Source: Notamacropus eugenii (taxonomy: Eukaryota > Chordata > Mammalia > Diprotodontia > Macropodidae). From it: a stretch of DNA of 64,000 nucleotides. The translations under genes were made by a program, and so were the position numbers. Position 1 is the first letter of the stretch. Each line of letters opens with the position of its first letter. The stretch lies in the NCBI RefSeq assembly GCF_028372415.1, contig NC_092875.1, positions 56,151,228 through 56,215,227 of the forward strand. The letters run 5' to 3'. Positions 9,855-22,314 of this stretch are shown here, piece by piece. The notes beneath the pieces are model-generated. The model was not told where the DNA came from, did no database searches, and saw only the letters and a program-made list of their open reading frames with translations.

Positions 9855-10690
9855 CACAGAGTGAATTGAATAAGAAGGAACTACATTTAAAAAACAAAAT
9901 TAAGTGGTGAGAGAGGAATATATTGGGAGGAGAAAGGGAGAAATAGAATGGGGCAAAGTATCACCCATAAATGAGGCAAGAATAAGCTTAGTCAATGGAG
10001 AAACAAAGGGAGGAGGTGAGAGGGAAAAAGTGAAGCTTCCCATCTTCACATTTGACTTAAGGAAGGAATAACATGCTAACTCAATTTGGTATGAAAATCT
10101 ATATTACACTACAGGAAAGTAGGGCGTAAGAGGACAAGTAGGGTGAAGGAGATGATAGGAGGGAGGGCAAATGGAAGAAGAGAGGAATTAGAAGTAAACA
10201 CTTATGGGGAAGGACAAAGTCAAATGAGAGAATAGAATAAATGGGGAGCAGGATAGGATGGAGGGAAATATAGTTTGACTTATACAAAATGACTGTCATG
10301 GAAGTCATTTACAAAACTACACATATATAGCCTATACTGAATTGCTTGCCTTTTCAGTGTGAATGGATGGGGAGGGAGGAAGGGAGAGAAGTTAGAATTC
10401 AAAGTGTTAGGAACGAATACTGAGAAATGTTTTTGCATACAACTGGGAAATAAGAAATACAGATAATGGGTTAGAGAAATCTATTTTGCCCTGTAAGAAA
10501 AGAGAGAAGATAAGGATAAGGGAAGGGAGGGTGTGATAGAAGGGAGGGCATATTTAAGGAAAGGGTAATCAGAATGCACAGCATCACAGGGTGAGGGAGG
10601 GGAGAGATGGGGAGAAAATTTGAAACTCAAAATTTGATGGAAATGAATGTTGAAAACTAAAAATAATTAAAGATTTAAAATAAAAAAGGA
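9028..10690 (+). mobile_element. 5'-truncated HAL1, + strand
   Basis: 9050-9690 is a decayed ORF1 C-terminal half (recognisable counterparts of MEANDFMRNQEITK, NLKIMGLPESH and ITQDLAAS). 9690-10690 is the HAL1 3'UTR in the purine-rich sense orientation, ending in A-rich sequence. It stops before any ORF2-like sequence, as HAL1 does. Confidence 0.75.
9816..9850. repeat. (CA)n microsatellite inside the HAL1 3'UTR
   Basis: About 35 bases of alternating CA at the position where sister elements carry their TG/CA-rich tract. Confidence 0.95.
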
Positions 10691-10699
10691 AATCTTGAA

Positions 10700-10950
10700 A
10701 AAAAAAATGTGAATTGGTCTCAGACCTCAAAAGAAGGACTGGAGGAGCTCAAAAGGGATTAAAACACCAAACAAAAGAAACAGAGGAAAAATTTGGTAAA
10801 CAAATGAGAAGGGTGGAAGAAAATCATGAAAAAAATTTGGTACAACAATTTGGTGAAAGAGATCTAAAAATATTGAAGAAAATAACACCTTAAAAAACAG
10901 AATAGACCAAATGGTAAAAGAGGCACAAAAATCCACTGAAAAGGTGAGCT

Positions 10951-10987
<37 letters not shown>

Positions 10988-12500
10988 AGAATTGACCAAA
11001 TGAAAAAAGATGTACAAAAATTCAGAGAAGAACAGGATTCCTTTAAAATTAGAATTGGTCAAGGGGAAGTAAATGACTTCATGAGATATCAAGAAACAAT
11101 AAAAGAAAATGAAAAGAATGAAAAATGGAAGAAAAATGTGAGCTATTCCACTGGAAAAACACTTGACAAGGGTAATATTTCAAGGAGAGATGATTTAGGA
11201 ATTATTGGACTAGCTGAAAGACATGATCCAAAAAAGAATCTAAACATCATATTTCAAGAAATTATCAGGGAAAACTGCCCTGTTATTCCGAAGCAAAAAA
11301 GTGAGAACAGGCAAATACTGGGAGGAATTGAGAAAGAAAGGAAAATTGCTATCATATAATAAGGCGGCATAATATATATGTAGTCATAAAGGAAATGGTG
11401 AATGCAATAGGAACTCCATGAACGTCACTTTCATGTGCACTCAGTAAAGGAACACTGAACACAGTTATACCTAAATCCCTACTATGGCCTCACCCCAAAA
11501 TACCACAGTAAGCTTTTGGTGTAGAAATATATTAAACTCAAAAAGGAAGTAGAAGAGGACAAGGAAAAAGGAGTGATCTAAAAGGGTAGGATAGGAAAGG
11601 GAATTGTCATAAGCATAACAAATGCATAAAAATTATGTTCACTAAGGGCACCTAAATTAGAAAGCTATTGTAGACTTAACACAGTTTTAAAGAATTAGTG
11701 GTTGAGAAACAAATGATAGAAACAAAAGGCAATTTCATTAAAGAAAATGACAGTAGTAAGACAATATATCACAACTGATGTATGAATGGGATGGACTCAC
11801 TTATAAAATAGAAGAGACTGACAGAATGGATTAGGAAGGAGTATTCTACAATACATGGTTACAAAGAACACATGTGAGACATAAAAGTTCACATATTGTT
11901 CAAAACAAGAGACCAAAGAAAAATCAGTCATGTTTTAGTGGAACTCAAAAAGCAAGAGTACCAATGATGATCTCATAGAAGGCAAAAGCAAAAATAGACT
12001 AAAACAAAAATGTGGAAACCACATTTTACTGAAAGACAGTTTAAGCAAAAAGTTATAGACAGTGATACTCTGAATGGTATAGATCAAAGGAGAAGCTGAA
12101 TGAGTTACAGGAAAAAATGGTTAAGCTCTAATACTGGGGCATATCAATGTACCTCTTTCAGAGCTAGACAAATCCATAAAAAAATAAACAAGAAAGAATT
12201 TTAGGACCTGAATAGAATTTGAGATATGACAGATCTTAGGCTATTATTGAATGGGAACAGAAGAGAGTATACATATATTCCATGTTTTCCAGCTGTGGAA
12301 ATGTAACAAAATGATCCAACACTATTCCAAAGGACTCACAATGGAAAATGCTATTTGCCTCGAAAGAAAAAAGTGATGGAGTCTGAATGTAGATTGAAGC
12401 ATAATTTTTCAAAAGCTGTTTTTCCTTCTTTGTGTTTTGTCTGCATTTTCTTTCACAACATGATATGGAAACAATGACATGGTGGTAGGGACAATACCCT
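10700..12500 (+). mobile_element. L1 remnant with internal deletions (ORF1, EN and 3' end pieces)
   Basis: 10730-11310 is an ORF1 piece; an open stretch at 11000-11359 encodes a protein with NDFMRYQETIKENEKNEK and RRDDLGIIGLAERHD. About 11640-12270 resembles the endonuclease part of marsupial L1 ORF2 in broken frames. 12290-12500 is an L1 3'UTR ('gatccaacactattccaaa', 'tttcacaacatgatatgga'). The reverse transcriptase region is missing. 5'-truncated and old. The EN assignment is the least certain part. Confidence 0.6.
10951..10988. repeat. (CAA)n microsatellite
   Basis: Twelve or so CAA units inside the L1 ORF1 remnant. Confidence 0.95.
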
Positions 12501-14034
12501 TCACATGCATCTTCAGAGTTTTAGGGGCCTTATATGTATCCCCAAATTAGGTTCTGGAGGAAATTGGTACTTATTTGTCCTTCAACATTGTACAGAGAAA
12601 ATTGAGTTGTAAAGAATGAGTTCTGCTTCTGTGAGAAGACATAGACGCCAGTTCTCAGACATAAAAAGACAGCACTAAAGACTCTCCATGAAGTTAGGGG
12701 TCTTCAGGAGCTGAAGAAAACATCCAGTCTTGAAGATGATATCCCTCAAAAAGGGAATTGGTTGAAAAATTTACTCTCCTGTATTCTATGAAATGACAGA
12801 GAATCTATAGGGAACATGGTCCAACTCTGACCTGAGCAGATATCTCCTGGTAGGATTGATGGAATCATCAGATTGATTTAGCCCTGCAAATGAGGCTAGA
12901 AATCTTCTAGTCTAAGACTCTTACTTTAAAGATGGTAAAACTCATGTCTAGAGAGGTCTAGCAGCAGAACTGGGATTTCAACATGGGTACATGACTCCTA
13001 ATCCATGCCTCAAAACCTATAAGTGTTCATCAGACAATAACTTGAAGAGCTTATTGATTAGGAACTCACAATTTCATGAGGTATCTCATTGGTTTTTGGA
13101 GCCAAGATACACCTAAAAGTTACCTAGTCCAACCCTGTCATTTGTTAAGATTTCTCTCTCCATCACAACAGGAAAATGATCATCCGTCCTCTGCTTGGGG
13201 ACCTCCAGTAATGAGGAGCTCACTGTCTCCGAGGAAGCACATGCAAAGATTCAGAGGTTGTTAGAACCAGAACAACACTGAGGTCACTTAGCTCATCCCT
13301 AGCCATAGAATGAATCCTGTCTCCAGCAGCTGAGAGGAATCATCAAGTCTCTGCTGGAAACTTTCCATGTTGGCTTCCATTGTCATATAGGTATCATTGT
13401 TAGGAAGTTTTCTGCCAGGGTTTCCTGCCCTTCAGAGGGCTGAACTACTCAGGGAATAGAGTGACAATTGCATGATTTTTCTAATTAGGAGCTTTGGGGA
13501 CTCAGCTTTTAAAACCACAGAAATTGTAAAATATTTCTTTTATTCTCCTCCTGTCTTCCAAACCCTCAGATAATTTGTCATAGGACAAGAAATCTACTTC
13601 ATCTCCTAGTGACATTTGTCAGTGAGTCAGAGGTCTCATGTTTTACCTCTTCTAGGATGCAGAGCTATTGTCTAACTTGCCCTTCTTTACAACAATCCAG
13701 GATAGAAACAAAATCTCCAAATCTATTCCCTTCATGATGGCCTGTAAGTATCATGGTGGAAGAGTCAGAGGGGCAAGGAAAAATACAAGAATAAGGAGGC
13801 AGCTTAGTTTATTCAGAAATTCAGAGAGATTCCACCAATCCTCATACAACCCAAATTATATTTCAATTCAGGCTATAGTGCAGTTCATTCCTAGCCATCC
13901 CTAAATCTCTAAAAGGTCAAACTCCAGCACTCCGGCTCAGCCCATGGATGAGTGGGAGGACTGTGAAATGTGGAGAAAAAGGAGAGTGGAGAGGGAGGAG
14001 GAAAGGGAATAAGCAATTTTGCTGCCTACTATGT

Positions 14035-14240
14035 ACCTTTTAATACGATGTTATTTCATTTGATTTTTACAAAAAGATTATAAGGTAGGTGCTGTTATGA
14101 TCTCCATTTTACAGTTGAGGGAAATGAGTCAAACATAGATTAATTGACTTGCTAAAGGTCCCACAACTAATAAATGTGTGAGGTGGGATTTGAACTTGGG
14201 CCTTCCTGATCCATGGATCAGTGCTCTATGTGCTACCAGA
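14035..14240 (-). mobile_element. MIR-type SINE in copy A
   Basis: The + strand shows 'tccattttacagttgaggga', 'cttgctaaaggtccca' and 'gggatttgaacttgggcctt', the reverse complement of a MIR. Also present in copies B and C, so it predates the duplications. Confidence 0.75.
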
Positions 14241-15529
14241 TGTTTCTGACAGTCTCAGAATCAATGGATCTAGGTGTAAGTCCTAGGCATGCCACCAAAT
14301 ATTTTGGGGACCGTGGCTTAATTGCTTACCTTCTATGAACTCTTTTAATAAAATGGGTTGATACTTACTCAACTATTTGTGTGCCTTGTTAAGAATCAGA
14401 CAAGTGAAATGAATTGCTCAGTTCCCAAAGCAGTAATCCATTTTATTCTTCCCCATGTTCTTGTATCAAAAGTGTTAATGTACATGACAATATTTGATGC
14501 CAATAAGTCACTATAGAAATGTATACTTTTCATTGCTGTTATTATAGCGGAAGTCCAAGTCCAGTCCATGTGAGCCAAACCTATTTCAGAGTCCATGTCA
14601 GAACTCAGGCCAATCAAATCTCAGCTGCCCCCAAATGATACCAGTAAGGATAGAGGAGTTCCTTATCTAACTCTCAAAGGCAGACTCCTGGTCACCTAGG
14701 TAAGTCCTTCCATGTCAGTTATGGGTGTTTCCTAGGACCAGTGATTATATAGATTTGTAACAGAACTTGTCAGCTGAACTTAAACTGCTCACAGACCATC
14801 TTGCCCTCCCCAACAAGGACTATAGCCTGGGCAGGAGGGGTGGAAGGGCATATTCCATTCCCCATTACAGATGATCAGGAAACTGGGGACATTTGCTATA
14901 AGGTGAGGAAAAAGAGATATCTGAAGATGATGTTGGAGTGGAACTTCCTCCTCCAGTACAAGAAGAAAGCTTGAAGAGATCTAGGGAAAAGACAGGGAAG
15001 AAGGAAATTGTATGGTGGCAATTCTCAGGTACTCCACAGCATTAGTTTCCAAAATGGGTGTGTGGACTCCTGCGGATTCTGGGAACAATTCCAAGTAGGC
15101 TGTGATTTCATTCCAGCGGGTGGGAAGATGGGATAAATCCTATTCTCCTTCTTATATGGTTCTAACTTAACTTCATCCAGGCACACATAGCAGACAAAAT
15201 TCCTTTTCCCTTTTACCCTCTCACCTGTTCCCCAAGGCAGCACCTTGCTCCTAGGATCATGTCTTGGGTGCCACAGGTACTCCTTAGCAGATGGGCTCTG
15301 TGCAGTCATCCACGAGTAAGTGTCCCAATTACTCCCCGCTCATTTTCAGAGTAAAATAGTGAATTGCATTGAATGAACAGGCACAAATGGTTTGTAATTA
15401 CATTGTCTTCCCAAATCCACCCATCCTCTGAATTTCCCTATTTTTATCAGGGGCCCTCCATCCTAGTTTCCCTGGTTCTTATCTCCTTAATCATCCATTA
15501 CTTCTCATTCAGTTTAAAAAGCTCTCACC

Positions 15530-15725
15530 AAAATTTATGGCAATGTTTTTAATTACAAATACAATGGCATTTTCTCAAACCTTATCCTATCTGACCTCTC
15601 TGCAGCATTTGACCCTGTCAGCCACCCTCTTCTGGATCCCCTCTCCTCCTGGATGGTACTTGTCGATCTTAGTTCTTCTCCTACCTGATGGACCACTCCT
15701 GTCACTCTGCACTCTTCTAATAATG
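15530..15725 (+). mobile_element. L2/CR1-type LINE reverse transcriptase fragment (copy A)
   Basis: Conceptual frames around 15585-15660 resemble the DLSAAFDTVDHPLLL motif of L2/CR1 reverse transcriptases ('tctgcagcatttgaccctgt'). Shared with copy B (29200-29350). No intact frame. Confidence 0.45.
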
Positions 15726-16309
15726 TAGTTGGTATTTTTATTATTAAGCTGAGCTTAGTTTTTCTATATAGCTTCTTTTTCTTATATCTTATTTTTTAAT
15801 TCGAGGAGTATTATTTTGGCTACTCAGAAACTGAACCCAGTTTTCTACCTAGAGAACATGAACATTTATAATTTTAATTATAAGTATTTATAAAGTAAGT
15901 AAAAAATTAAAAGTTTTTTTTAATTCTCACATGAACAATCTATCATTATTAGATGCATTTTCTCTGATTATTAGCTTAAGGAGACTAAGAAATATATTTT
16001 TAACTGCAATATTATTTTTCCTCATGCTTTTACACCAGCCATCCTATAATGTTTTCCATCTATTGTCTCTCTCAAAACATAGAACTGTAACTGAAATGTT
16101 TATGATAACAATTTCTATGTATAGCACTTTAAAACTTAACAAGCAACTACAAAAACCCTTTAAGATAAAAAGCACATTTATCATATTCCATTTTACGTAT
16201 GAGGATGATTTAGAGACTTTAAAGTAGCTTGTTCACTTCAGTTGATTCTTCCTGATCCTTCAACATTAAAAATTCATATAATTTTGTGTACGAGTCATTT
16301 ATCCCTACT

Positions 16310-16480
16310 CCCAAATTTTACAGATGGGTTAATGGAAACCCCCAAGGGAAAAGTTAGTCATTCAAGGTCACACAATATGCTAGTGGGTCACACAGCTAGT
16401 GTTGTCTTCTAGCTGGGATTTAACACTAAATTTCCTAACTCAAAGTCTAGAGCAGGATCTACTGCCCCGTGCTACCTTCT
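16310..16480 (-). mobile_element. MIR-type SINE fragment (copy A)
   Basis: 'ttttacagatgggttaatgg', 'caaggtcacacaatatgc' and 'agctgggatttaacac' give the reverse complement of a MIR. Counterpart in copy B near 29980-30140. Confidence 0.6.
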
Positions 16481-17204
16481 GCTTGAAATGACATTGGATT
16501 TTCATTTAATTTCTTTAATTATGGCATTTTCCTGACTTTTAAGTTGTTGCCTACTCTATTTTTATGAATCTTCCTGATATTCCTCTTCTCTCAGTAAATA
16601 AAGGAGTAGCTCTAATACTCTGATTTAGGAACTTTTCCTTTGATCCCCAAGTTATCAGGCAAGAAAATTAAACTCAGTTTCTCTAACTCTAAAGCTAAAA
16701 ATAAATAATTGAGATAAGAATTTGTTGTCTTACATATGATGTTTTGCTATGTCTCATAGTAGATCAACCATACTAAGGTGGGATATTGGGGAGGAAAGAA
16801 ATTTGGAAGTAAAGGAAAACAAAGAATACATTGACTCTTTAGTGTCCAGTCTTTAACTAAAAAAAAAGTGAAAAGAAAGAATGGAATAGATATTTGGAGA
16901 TATGAGACATTCCAGAGAAGAGATAGGACAGAAAGGAGAAAACATTAGGGTTAGGGGTTCCGTCAAGCATAGAAAGCAGGGAGATGATTAGACCAAGAAG
17001 GATTGTGACACAAATCAGATATTTTTCCAGACCACAACAAAGATTGTTACATTAAAAAAAGTAAGTTCAGTAACAATGTTACTAAAAACTTGTGATTGAT
17101 ACCTTTTCAAAAAACATTTTCAAGAAGTTGAATCAAAGTGAATAATCTTTAGTTTGACTTCGTTGTTGGTGCCGGAGTTATTGAAAACATGTAACATTCT
17201 TTAA

Positions 17205-17430
17205 AATGAATAGTGACTTCCCCTCTCACTCTACCACCCTTCCATTGGTTAGCCCCAGCCATTTTGACTTTTATGTTGCCACTGTACTTCAATGACTCTG
17301 GAGGAGAGAAGGTAGCTGAGGACTGTGTAGCTCTCCCTCACTTAAATTGTATTCATGCCCAAGTCAAGGTATCACCTTTGTGTTGTTATTGGTTCTCTGA
17401 GAATTAAGGACAAACAACAAACAAACCATG
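17205..17430 (+). repeat. Marsupial interspersed repeat upstream of OR2, forward copy
   Basis: 'gccactgtacttcaatgact', 'gtcaaggtatcac' and 'ggacaaacaacaaacaaacc' recur at 33055-33290 and 61525-61760. The reverse complement recurs downstream of ORs at 20745-20935 and 50145-50350. Family name not known to me. Confidence 0.65.
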
Positions 17431-17695
17431 ACTGTAGAAGCAGAAGCAAATCACACAGAATTGTCCTTGACTCCATGTCCTGAGCTCTTTTTACCACCAT
17501 TTTGGACAACAAAAAAGTCAGGGAGGTTTAGTTAGATCGTTATTTGTATGCAAAGATTTGGGGCATTTTAGTGGGTTCACTACGATATTCAATATGATTT
17601 AAAAGTGTGATATGTCAAGAGTAAATCTTGAGCAAAAGTCATCCTGGGAGGCATGAAGAGGGGCATAGCTTCCAGGAATAAGAGGATGAGTCTCT

Positions 17696-17740
17696 AATGA
17701 CTGCTTTCAGTGCATCCTTTATGTCCTTGCTCCTCAAGTG
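17696..17740 (-). pseudogene. Antisense remnant of another OR C-terminus, copy A
   Basis: The minus strand reads HLRSKDIKDALKAVI in one frame, matching the conserved OR C-terminus [15 protein letters not shown]. The LKAVI ending differs from LRRLI of OR1-OR4, so it is not simply an inverted copy of the neighbouring genes. NPFIY is not seen before it. Equivalent remnants are at 34032-34091 and 62472-62528. Confidence 0.6.
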
Positions 17741-17894
17741 ACATTACAACTATAATCTGTCTGGATCAGACCATATCAGGAGTAGGTCCCCTCTTGAGTT
17801 CTAAGCACCAGAGTTCAGAAAGGATATTGATATTGTTAAGCTGAGGGGTGTTCAGGGCCACAAGAGGATAAATATCTTCTGGTGGAGACATATG

Positions 17895-17957
17895 TGTGAC
17901 TATATATACACATATACACACATATGCATACATTCATGTATATGTGTGTGTGTGTAT
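17895..17957. repeat. TA/CA/TG-rich simple sequence
   Basis: Alternating purine-pyrimidine stretch upstream of OR2, with a related stretch near 62660-62710 upstream of OR4. Confidence 0.7.
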
Positions 17958-18199
17958 CATAAAACTGAAATTCTAAATGCGGTTAACAGAATTTTTAAAA
18001 CTAGAGAGCCTGAAGGGATCTCATGGATCATTTACTACATTGTTGTCATTTTACTGATGAGGAAAATGGGGAAGGAATCATTCAAAGTTGCATAAGGAGG
18101 ATGTGAAAAGGTTGTTAATTAAATCTAGGTCTTTTGTATCTAAGTGTTGGACTTTCCTCCATATATGGCAGGGACATTTGTGTTTTCATTTAATACATT

Positions 18200-18220
18200 T
18201 CTCCCATTTCTTTCCCACAG
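18200..18220 (+). promoter_or_regulatory. 3' splice acceptor ahead of OR2
   Basis: Pyrimidine-rich tract ending in CACAG 13 bases before the ATG, as in the other ORs. Confidence 0.7.
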
Positions 18221-18233
18221 AAAAACAAGCAAC

Positions 18234-19172
18234 ATGGGACCATCCAACCAAACACATGTTTCTGAGTTCCTCCTTCTTGGATTTTCTGAGAACCCAGAGC
18301 ATCAACTGCCCCTCTTTGGGCTGTTCCTGAGTATGTACTTGGTCACTGTAGGTGGGAACCTTCTCATCATGCTGACTATTGGTTCTGACTCCCACCTCCA
18401 CACCCCCATGTACTTCTTCCTCTCTAACCTGTCCTTGGTGGATCTCTGTCTGGTATCTACCTTGGTCCCCAAGATGTTGGTGAACCTCCTGACACACAGT
18501 AAGACCATCTCCTATGCTGGCTGCCTCACCCAGATGTGCTTCTTCATGTTTTTTGCTTGTTCAGATAACTTACTCCTCACTGTGATGGCCTATGACCGCT
18601 TTGTGGCCATCTGTCACCCTCTGACTTATGTGACTATCATGAGCTCTCAGTTCTGTGGCCTGGTGGTTTTACTTTCCTGGGCTATCAGTTTTCTAAATGC
18701 AGTGTTCCATAGTCTATTGGTGATGAGGCTGTTGTTCTGTAAAAAATGTGAAATATCACAGTTTTATTGTGATCTTACTTCAGTTCTCAAGATTTCTTGT
18801 ACAGATACCCTCATCAATAACATTTTGATGTATTTAACAACTGGACTTCTGGGTATGCTTCCCTTCACTGGGATCATTTTCTCTTATGCTCAAATCTGTT
18901 CTTCCATACTGAGGGTCCCATCCACTGGGGGAAAGTATAAAGCACTTTCTACCTGTGGGTCTCACCTCTCTGTTGTTTTATTATTCTATGGAACAGTGAT
19001 TGGAGTATATCTGAGTTCCTCATTTACAGAGTCTTCTTGGAAGAGCTCAGTTGCCTCAGTGATGTATGCTGTGGTGACTCCCATGTTGAATCCTTTCATT
19101 TATAGCCTGAGGAACAAGGACATAAAGGATGCTCTGAGGAGACTCATTAGCAGATTGGCTTTCTCTCAATGA
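18234..19172 (+). CDS. Olfactory receptor OR2 (OR7-like, class II), 312 aa
   Basis: Odorant G-protein-coupled receptor with the full motif set: NQT near the N-terminus, GN in TM1, [21 protein letters not shown] in extracellular loop 2, SYAQ in TM5, [22 protein letters not shown]. From the end of TM1 to the start of TM3 it is almost identical to OR1: by eye nine base differences in about 230, only one changing an amino acid. The TM4-TM6 region is far more different. The C-terminus ends RLAFSQ, like OR1. The upstream open frame to 18144 is ignored because the chosen ATG follows the splice acceptor and fits family length. Intact. Confidence 0.93.
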   Translation: MGPSNQTHVSEFLLLGFSENPEHQLPLFGLFLSMYLVTVGGNLLIMLTIGSDSHLHTPMYFFLSNLSLVDLCLVSTLVPKMLVNLLTHSKTISYAGCLTQMCFFMFFACSDNLLLTVMAYDRFVAICHPLTYVTIMSSQFCGLVVLLSWAISFLNAVFHSLLVMRLLFCKKCEISQFYCDLTSVLKISCTDTLINNILMYLTTGLLGMLPFTGIIFSYAQICSSILRVPSTGGKYKALSTCGSHLSVVLLFYGTVIGVYLSSSFTESSWKSSVASVMYAVVTPMLNPFIYSLRNKDIKDALRRLISRLAFSQ

Positions 19173-19889
19173 CTGGGTTTGGCTAAGTGTGAGATTATGA
19201 CCCTGGTGGCTGTACCCTAAAGTCTAGCAGCCATAAATCTCAGTTTCCAAACATCAACCCCAGGACGCCCTAGGTTCCCCCTCTCCTTTCTGTCTCTTCT
19301 CTTTCTGACCTTAGATGACAGAGATAGTCTGCTCCCTGAGTTCTATTTCCTGGTGCTTCCTGTGACACGGATAGTTTGTAATTCTACTTTAATTTACATT
19401 TATATTTATCCCTAACCTTTGACTGCTTTGCGATTGGTCTAAAATTCAGATGACCAGAAGCATTTATGTAGAGACAGTACAGTGTGTTGAAATGTCTGTT
19501 AATAGACAATTTTCTTAGGACATGACAAAGCCCTTGATCCAACCAATGAAACAGATGTTTCATCTTGATATGCTCTGTCTTGATTCAAGGAGATACACAG
19601 GACTTTATTCCCACCCAGTTCTGACTGATGTTTTGAATTGAGAAGTGGTCTTTCTTAGCAAAATTAAGTGGGTTAAGTGATCAGTGGACCCCTGTGCTTA
19701 TACATCCTTCCTTTCAAAGCATGTATAAACAGCTAGTAAGTTGGGGATGGAGAATGAATTAAGAACTAGTAGAATGAAGAAAGGCTTGCTGTGAGAGTGT
19801 CACTTAGATGAGTCTTGAAAGATACTAAGGATTCTAAACATTGGAAGTGAGGAAAGATTGGATTTCAGGCATAGCTTTAGAGTTGCAGA

Positions 19890-20095
19890 ATACTTCACAT
19901 GTATTAACTCATTTCATCCCTCATAACAACTGTGAGTCAGGTGCTATTGTTATCTTTACTTTATAGTAGAGGAAAATAAAACACAGAGACCTTAAGGGTC
20001 TTGTCCAGAATTACCTAACTAGTCAATGCCTGTGAGAGGATTTGAATGCGGGTCTTCCTGACTCCAAGTTTCATGCTCTTTGTGCTGCATTTTAC
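19890..20095 (-). mobile_element. MIR-type SINE in OR2 3' flank
   Basis: Reverse complement of a MIR ('gtgagtcaggtgctattg', 'gcgggtcttcctgactccaa'). Shared with 49300-49490. Confidence 0.65.
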
Positions 20096-20744
20096 AGGTG
20101 CATGGGAGATATCTTCTGCTAAGATGTGGTTATAGGAGATAGAAGAGTGAGTTCAAGGAATACTAAGTAGGCCTATTTGGCTAGAACACGGAGAACATGA
20201 GAGGGAAGTGATGTGTAATATCTGGAAAGGTAAGGTCAATCAAGGCTAGAAGGGTGATTAAAGGTCCAATTGAAATTGCATTTTAACCTCCTGTCAGTAG
20301 AGAGCCACTGTAGTTTCTTCTACAATTGAAATGACATGGTTAGAATTGGGTTTGAGGAAGATTATGTTGGTACCTGTATGATGGATATATTTCAGAAGAG
20401 GAGAGCCTGGCAGTAGCTGGAACAAATTTGGAAGTTTTGACAAGTCACTGACCAAATTAGAGTGGGGAGTGTGTGAGTAAAGGAATGGGGATGAATTTCA
20501 GAAATGCTGTGGATAGAAACTAGTCAAGATTTGTCCATCAGTCAGATATGGGGACCTTAAGTATTGGTGAGAGTTGGGGATGTGTCTTAATTTGTAAACC
20601 AGGTTGACCAGAAGGTTGATGATGCCTTTAACAGAAAGAGGGAAGAAGGAGGAGGGCAAGGATTTAGAGGAATATCCTCGGTTTTCTATAACTTGAAAAG
20701 AGAGAGAATCAATCTAGAATTCACTCACTGAGGATGCTTTCTCC

Positions 20745-20935
20745 ACTGTTGTTTGTCTTTCCTTCTTGAAGAGAACTGACAACCTCATGATCATGATGTT
20801 CTGACTTGCATCTTAACTGGATTTGAGTGATGCAGGGCTGTGCAAAGTCATCAGCTCCATTGTCTCCTCCAGAATAATTAGAGTCCAGTGTCTAGACAAT
20901 GGTCAAGATGACAGGCGATTTATGACCTTTCCCAG
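20745..20935 (-). repeat. Marsupial interspersed repeat downstream of OR2, inverted copy
   Basis: 'ttgtttgtctttccttcttg', 'gtgatgcagggctgtgcaaa' and 'cctccagaataattagagtc' are the reverse complement of the repeat at 17205-17430. Together they bracket OR2 in opposite orientation. Homology to the OR3-flank copy continues to about 21180. Confidence 0.65.
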
Positions 20936-21190
20936 GTCTCTTCTCTCACCACTAGCTCCAATCTGAACTCCTCCATGTTGTTGATCTTCTTCATGGGGTA
21001 TTGTGATAAAGAAAATCTTAATGTCTTTGGGACCACATAATGATGCCGAATCACCTTGGTGTAAATTATACTAGTTCTTGGGCCACACGCATACAGTCTG
21101 TTTCCAAATCCATAAGAAAGTCTTTCAATTTTGTAAAAAACTTGGATTCTTTTAGTTACTGTCAACAAACTTATATCATCTTCATAAGAG

Positions 21191-22310
21191 AAAAATTTTT
21201 GGTAAAAATATAAGATACTTTAAAAAATTTATTTTCACAATTGCTGTTGTCTTTGCTCCTTCCCCCCCCCCCCCACTTAGAGACATAAAACCATTTAAGG
21301 TTATAATAGGCAGGGATCTTTGAATGAATGAATGAGTAAGGCATTTATTAAGTGTTTACTTCATGGAAGGCACTGAGTGTGCTAAGTGCTAGTCCTCCAA
21401 ATGGTAAAGTAAGACCATCTTTACTCTCAAGTACATTCTAATGTGGTCCTCTAGTCTAACTTCTTACATTCATTTTGAATTATGAAAGTGAATTATGAAA
21501 TTATGAAATCCAAGTGTACTGGATTTTGAATAACAAAATCTGGGGATGTCTCAGCTCTATTTTTATTACCTATGTCACATTGGTCAAGTCACAAGTTCTA
21601 TCTACTGCAATTTCCTTATCTGTCAAATCAGAAGTTTGGAGCAGATAAGCTCTAAAGAGCCTTTCAGTTCTAACTCCTATGATCTCTTCCAGTGACAGTG
21701 AAATTACCTCTTTCCTGGTCTAGCCCAGTCTATAGTTGGATGTCTTCATTTCATCTATTCATTGAAGTAGTTGACCACAAGAACTACTACAAAAGAATGA
21801 GCATGGTAGAGCATGAGTCAGTCAACAAATATTTATTAAACACTCACTATGTTGCAGGCACTGTGCTAAATATTGGTAATATAAATGTAAGAAGAAAAAG
21901 CAGTCCCTGTCCTGAAGTAGCTTGCATCCTACAGGGAGAAAACAACACATAAGAGGAAAGTGAAAAGAAGGGGCTGGACAAAGTAATCTTAGAGGAGCAT
22001 GATAGGGAAAGTCTGGAGTGCAGTCTGGAAAGGAAAGAAGACATAGCTTACCATGCTACTAACGTGCTATAAACCTCCATTAAATGGATGTTGTTGGGAG
22101 ATTCATTTAATCAAAGAGAGAGAGGTCACTGAGGTTGAGGGTCCTTCCAATATATGAATTCCAGGACTGCAGTGAGGTTTCATGATGAAAAACTGGGGCA
22201 TGGGAGTGGAGAGAGAAAAGAGACAGTATTTTGGGTGAGAGCATGGATTAACAATTGTGGCAGTTGAGGCAGTCTTTAGGGCAAGTTTTATATATCTAGA
22301 TACCTTTATT
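21191..22310. repeat. Sequence specific to the OR2 unit, with SINE-like pieces, no gene
   Basis: A C-run at about 21262-21275, a MIR-like piece on + at 21545-21690 ('ttggtcaagtcacaagttc'), and two related stretches with the 'tttattaaacactcactatg' motif (21330-21400 and 21815-21960), typical of old mammalian repeats. The counterpart downstream of OR3 lacks this block. Confidence 0.5.
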
Positions 22311-22314
22311 AATA

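Larger units (their letters stand above)
12730..18230 (+). repeat. Segmental duplication, 5' flank copy A (upstream of OR2)
   Basis: Aligns by eye with copy B (26490-34300) and copy C (53460-62990) along its length: 'ttggttgaaaaatt' (12761/26513/53500), 'gttagaaccagaacaa' (13260) and 'atgttggcttccattgtca' (13367/27102/54102). Copy A lacks the equivalent of B 30530-32715 and of B 33370-33870. Apart from the repeats listed separately I see no gene here. Confidence 0.85.
19173..21190 (+). repeat. OR2 3' flank (duplicated), no gene
   Basis: 19310-19690 matches the OR1 and OR3 flanks. 19700-21180 matches 49105-50600, which is the displaced continuation of the OR3 flank beyond the L1 insertion. 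19790-20660 resembles an old mammalian interspersed repeat that I cannot name. Confidence 0.75.

Noticed and set aside
10951-10988. CRISPR-like or tandem repeat array
   Set aside because: Simple CAA triplet tract without spacers, in a vertebrate L1 remnant.
15931-16227. 98-aa frame rich in Leu, Phe and Thr
   Set aside because: AT-rich flank. The paralogous place in copy B does not keep the frame.
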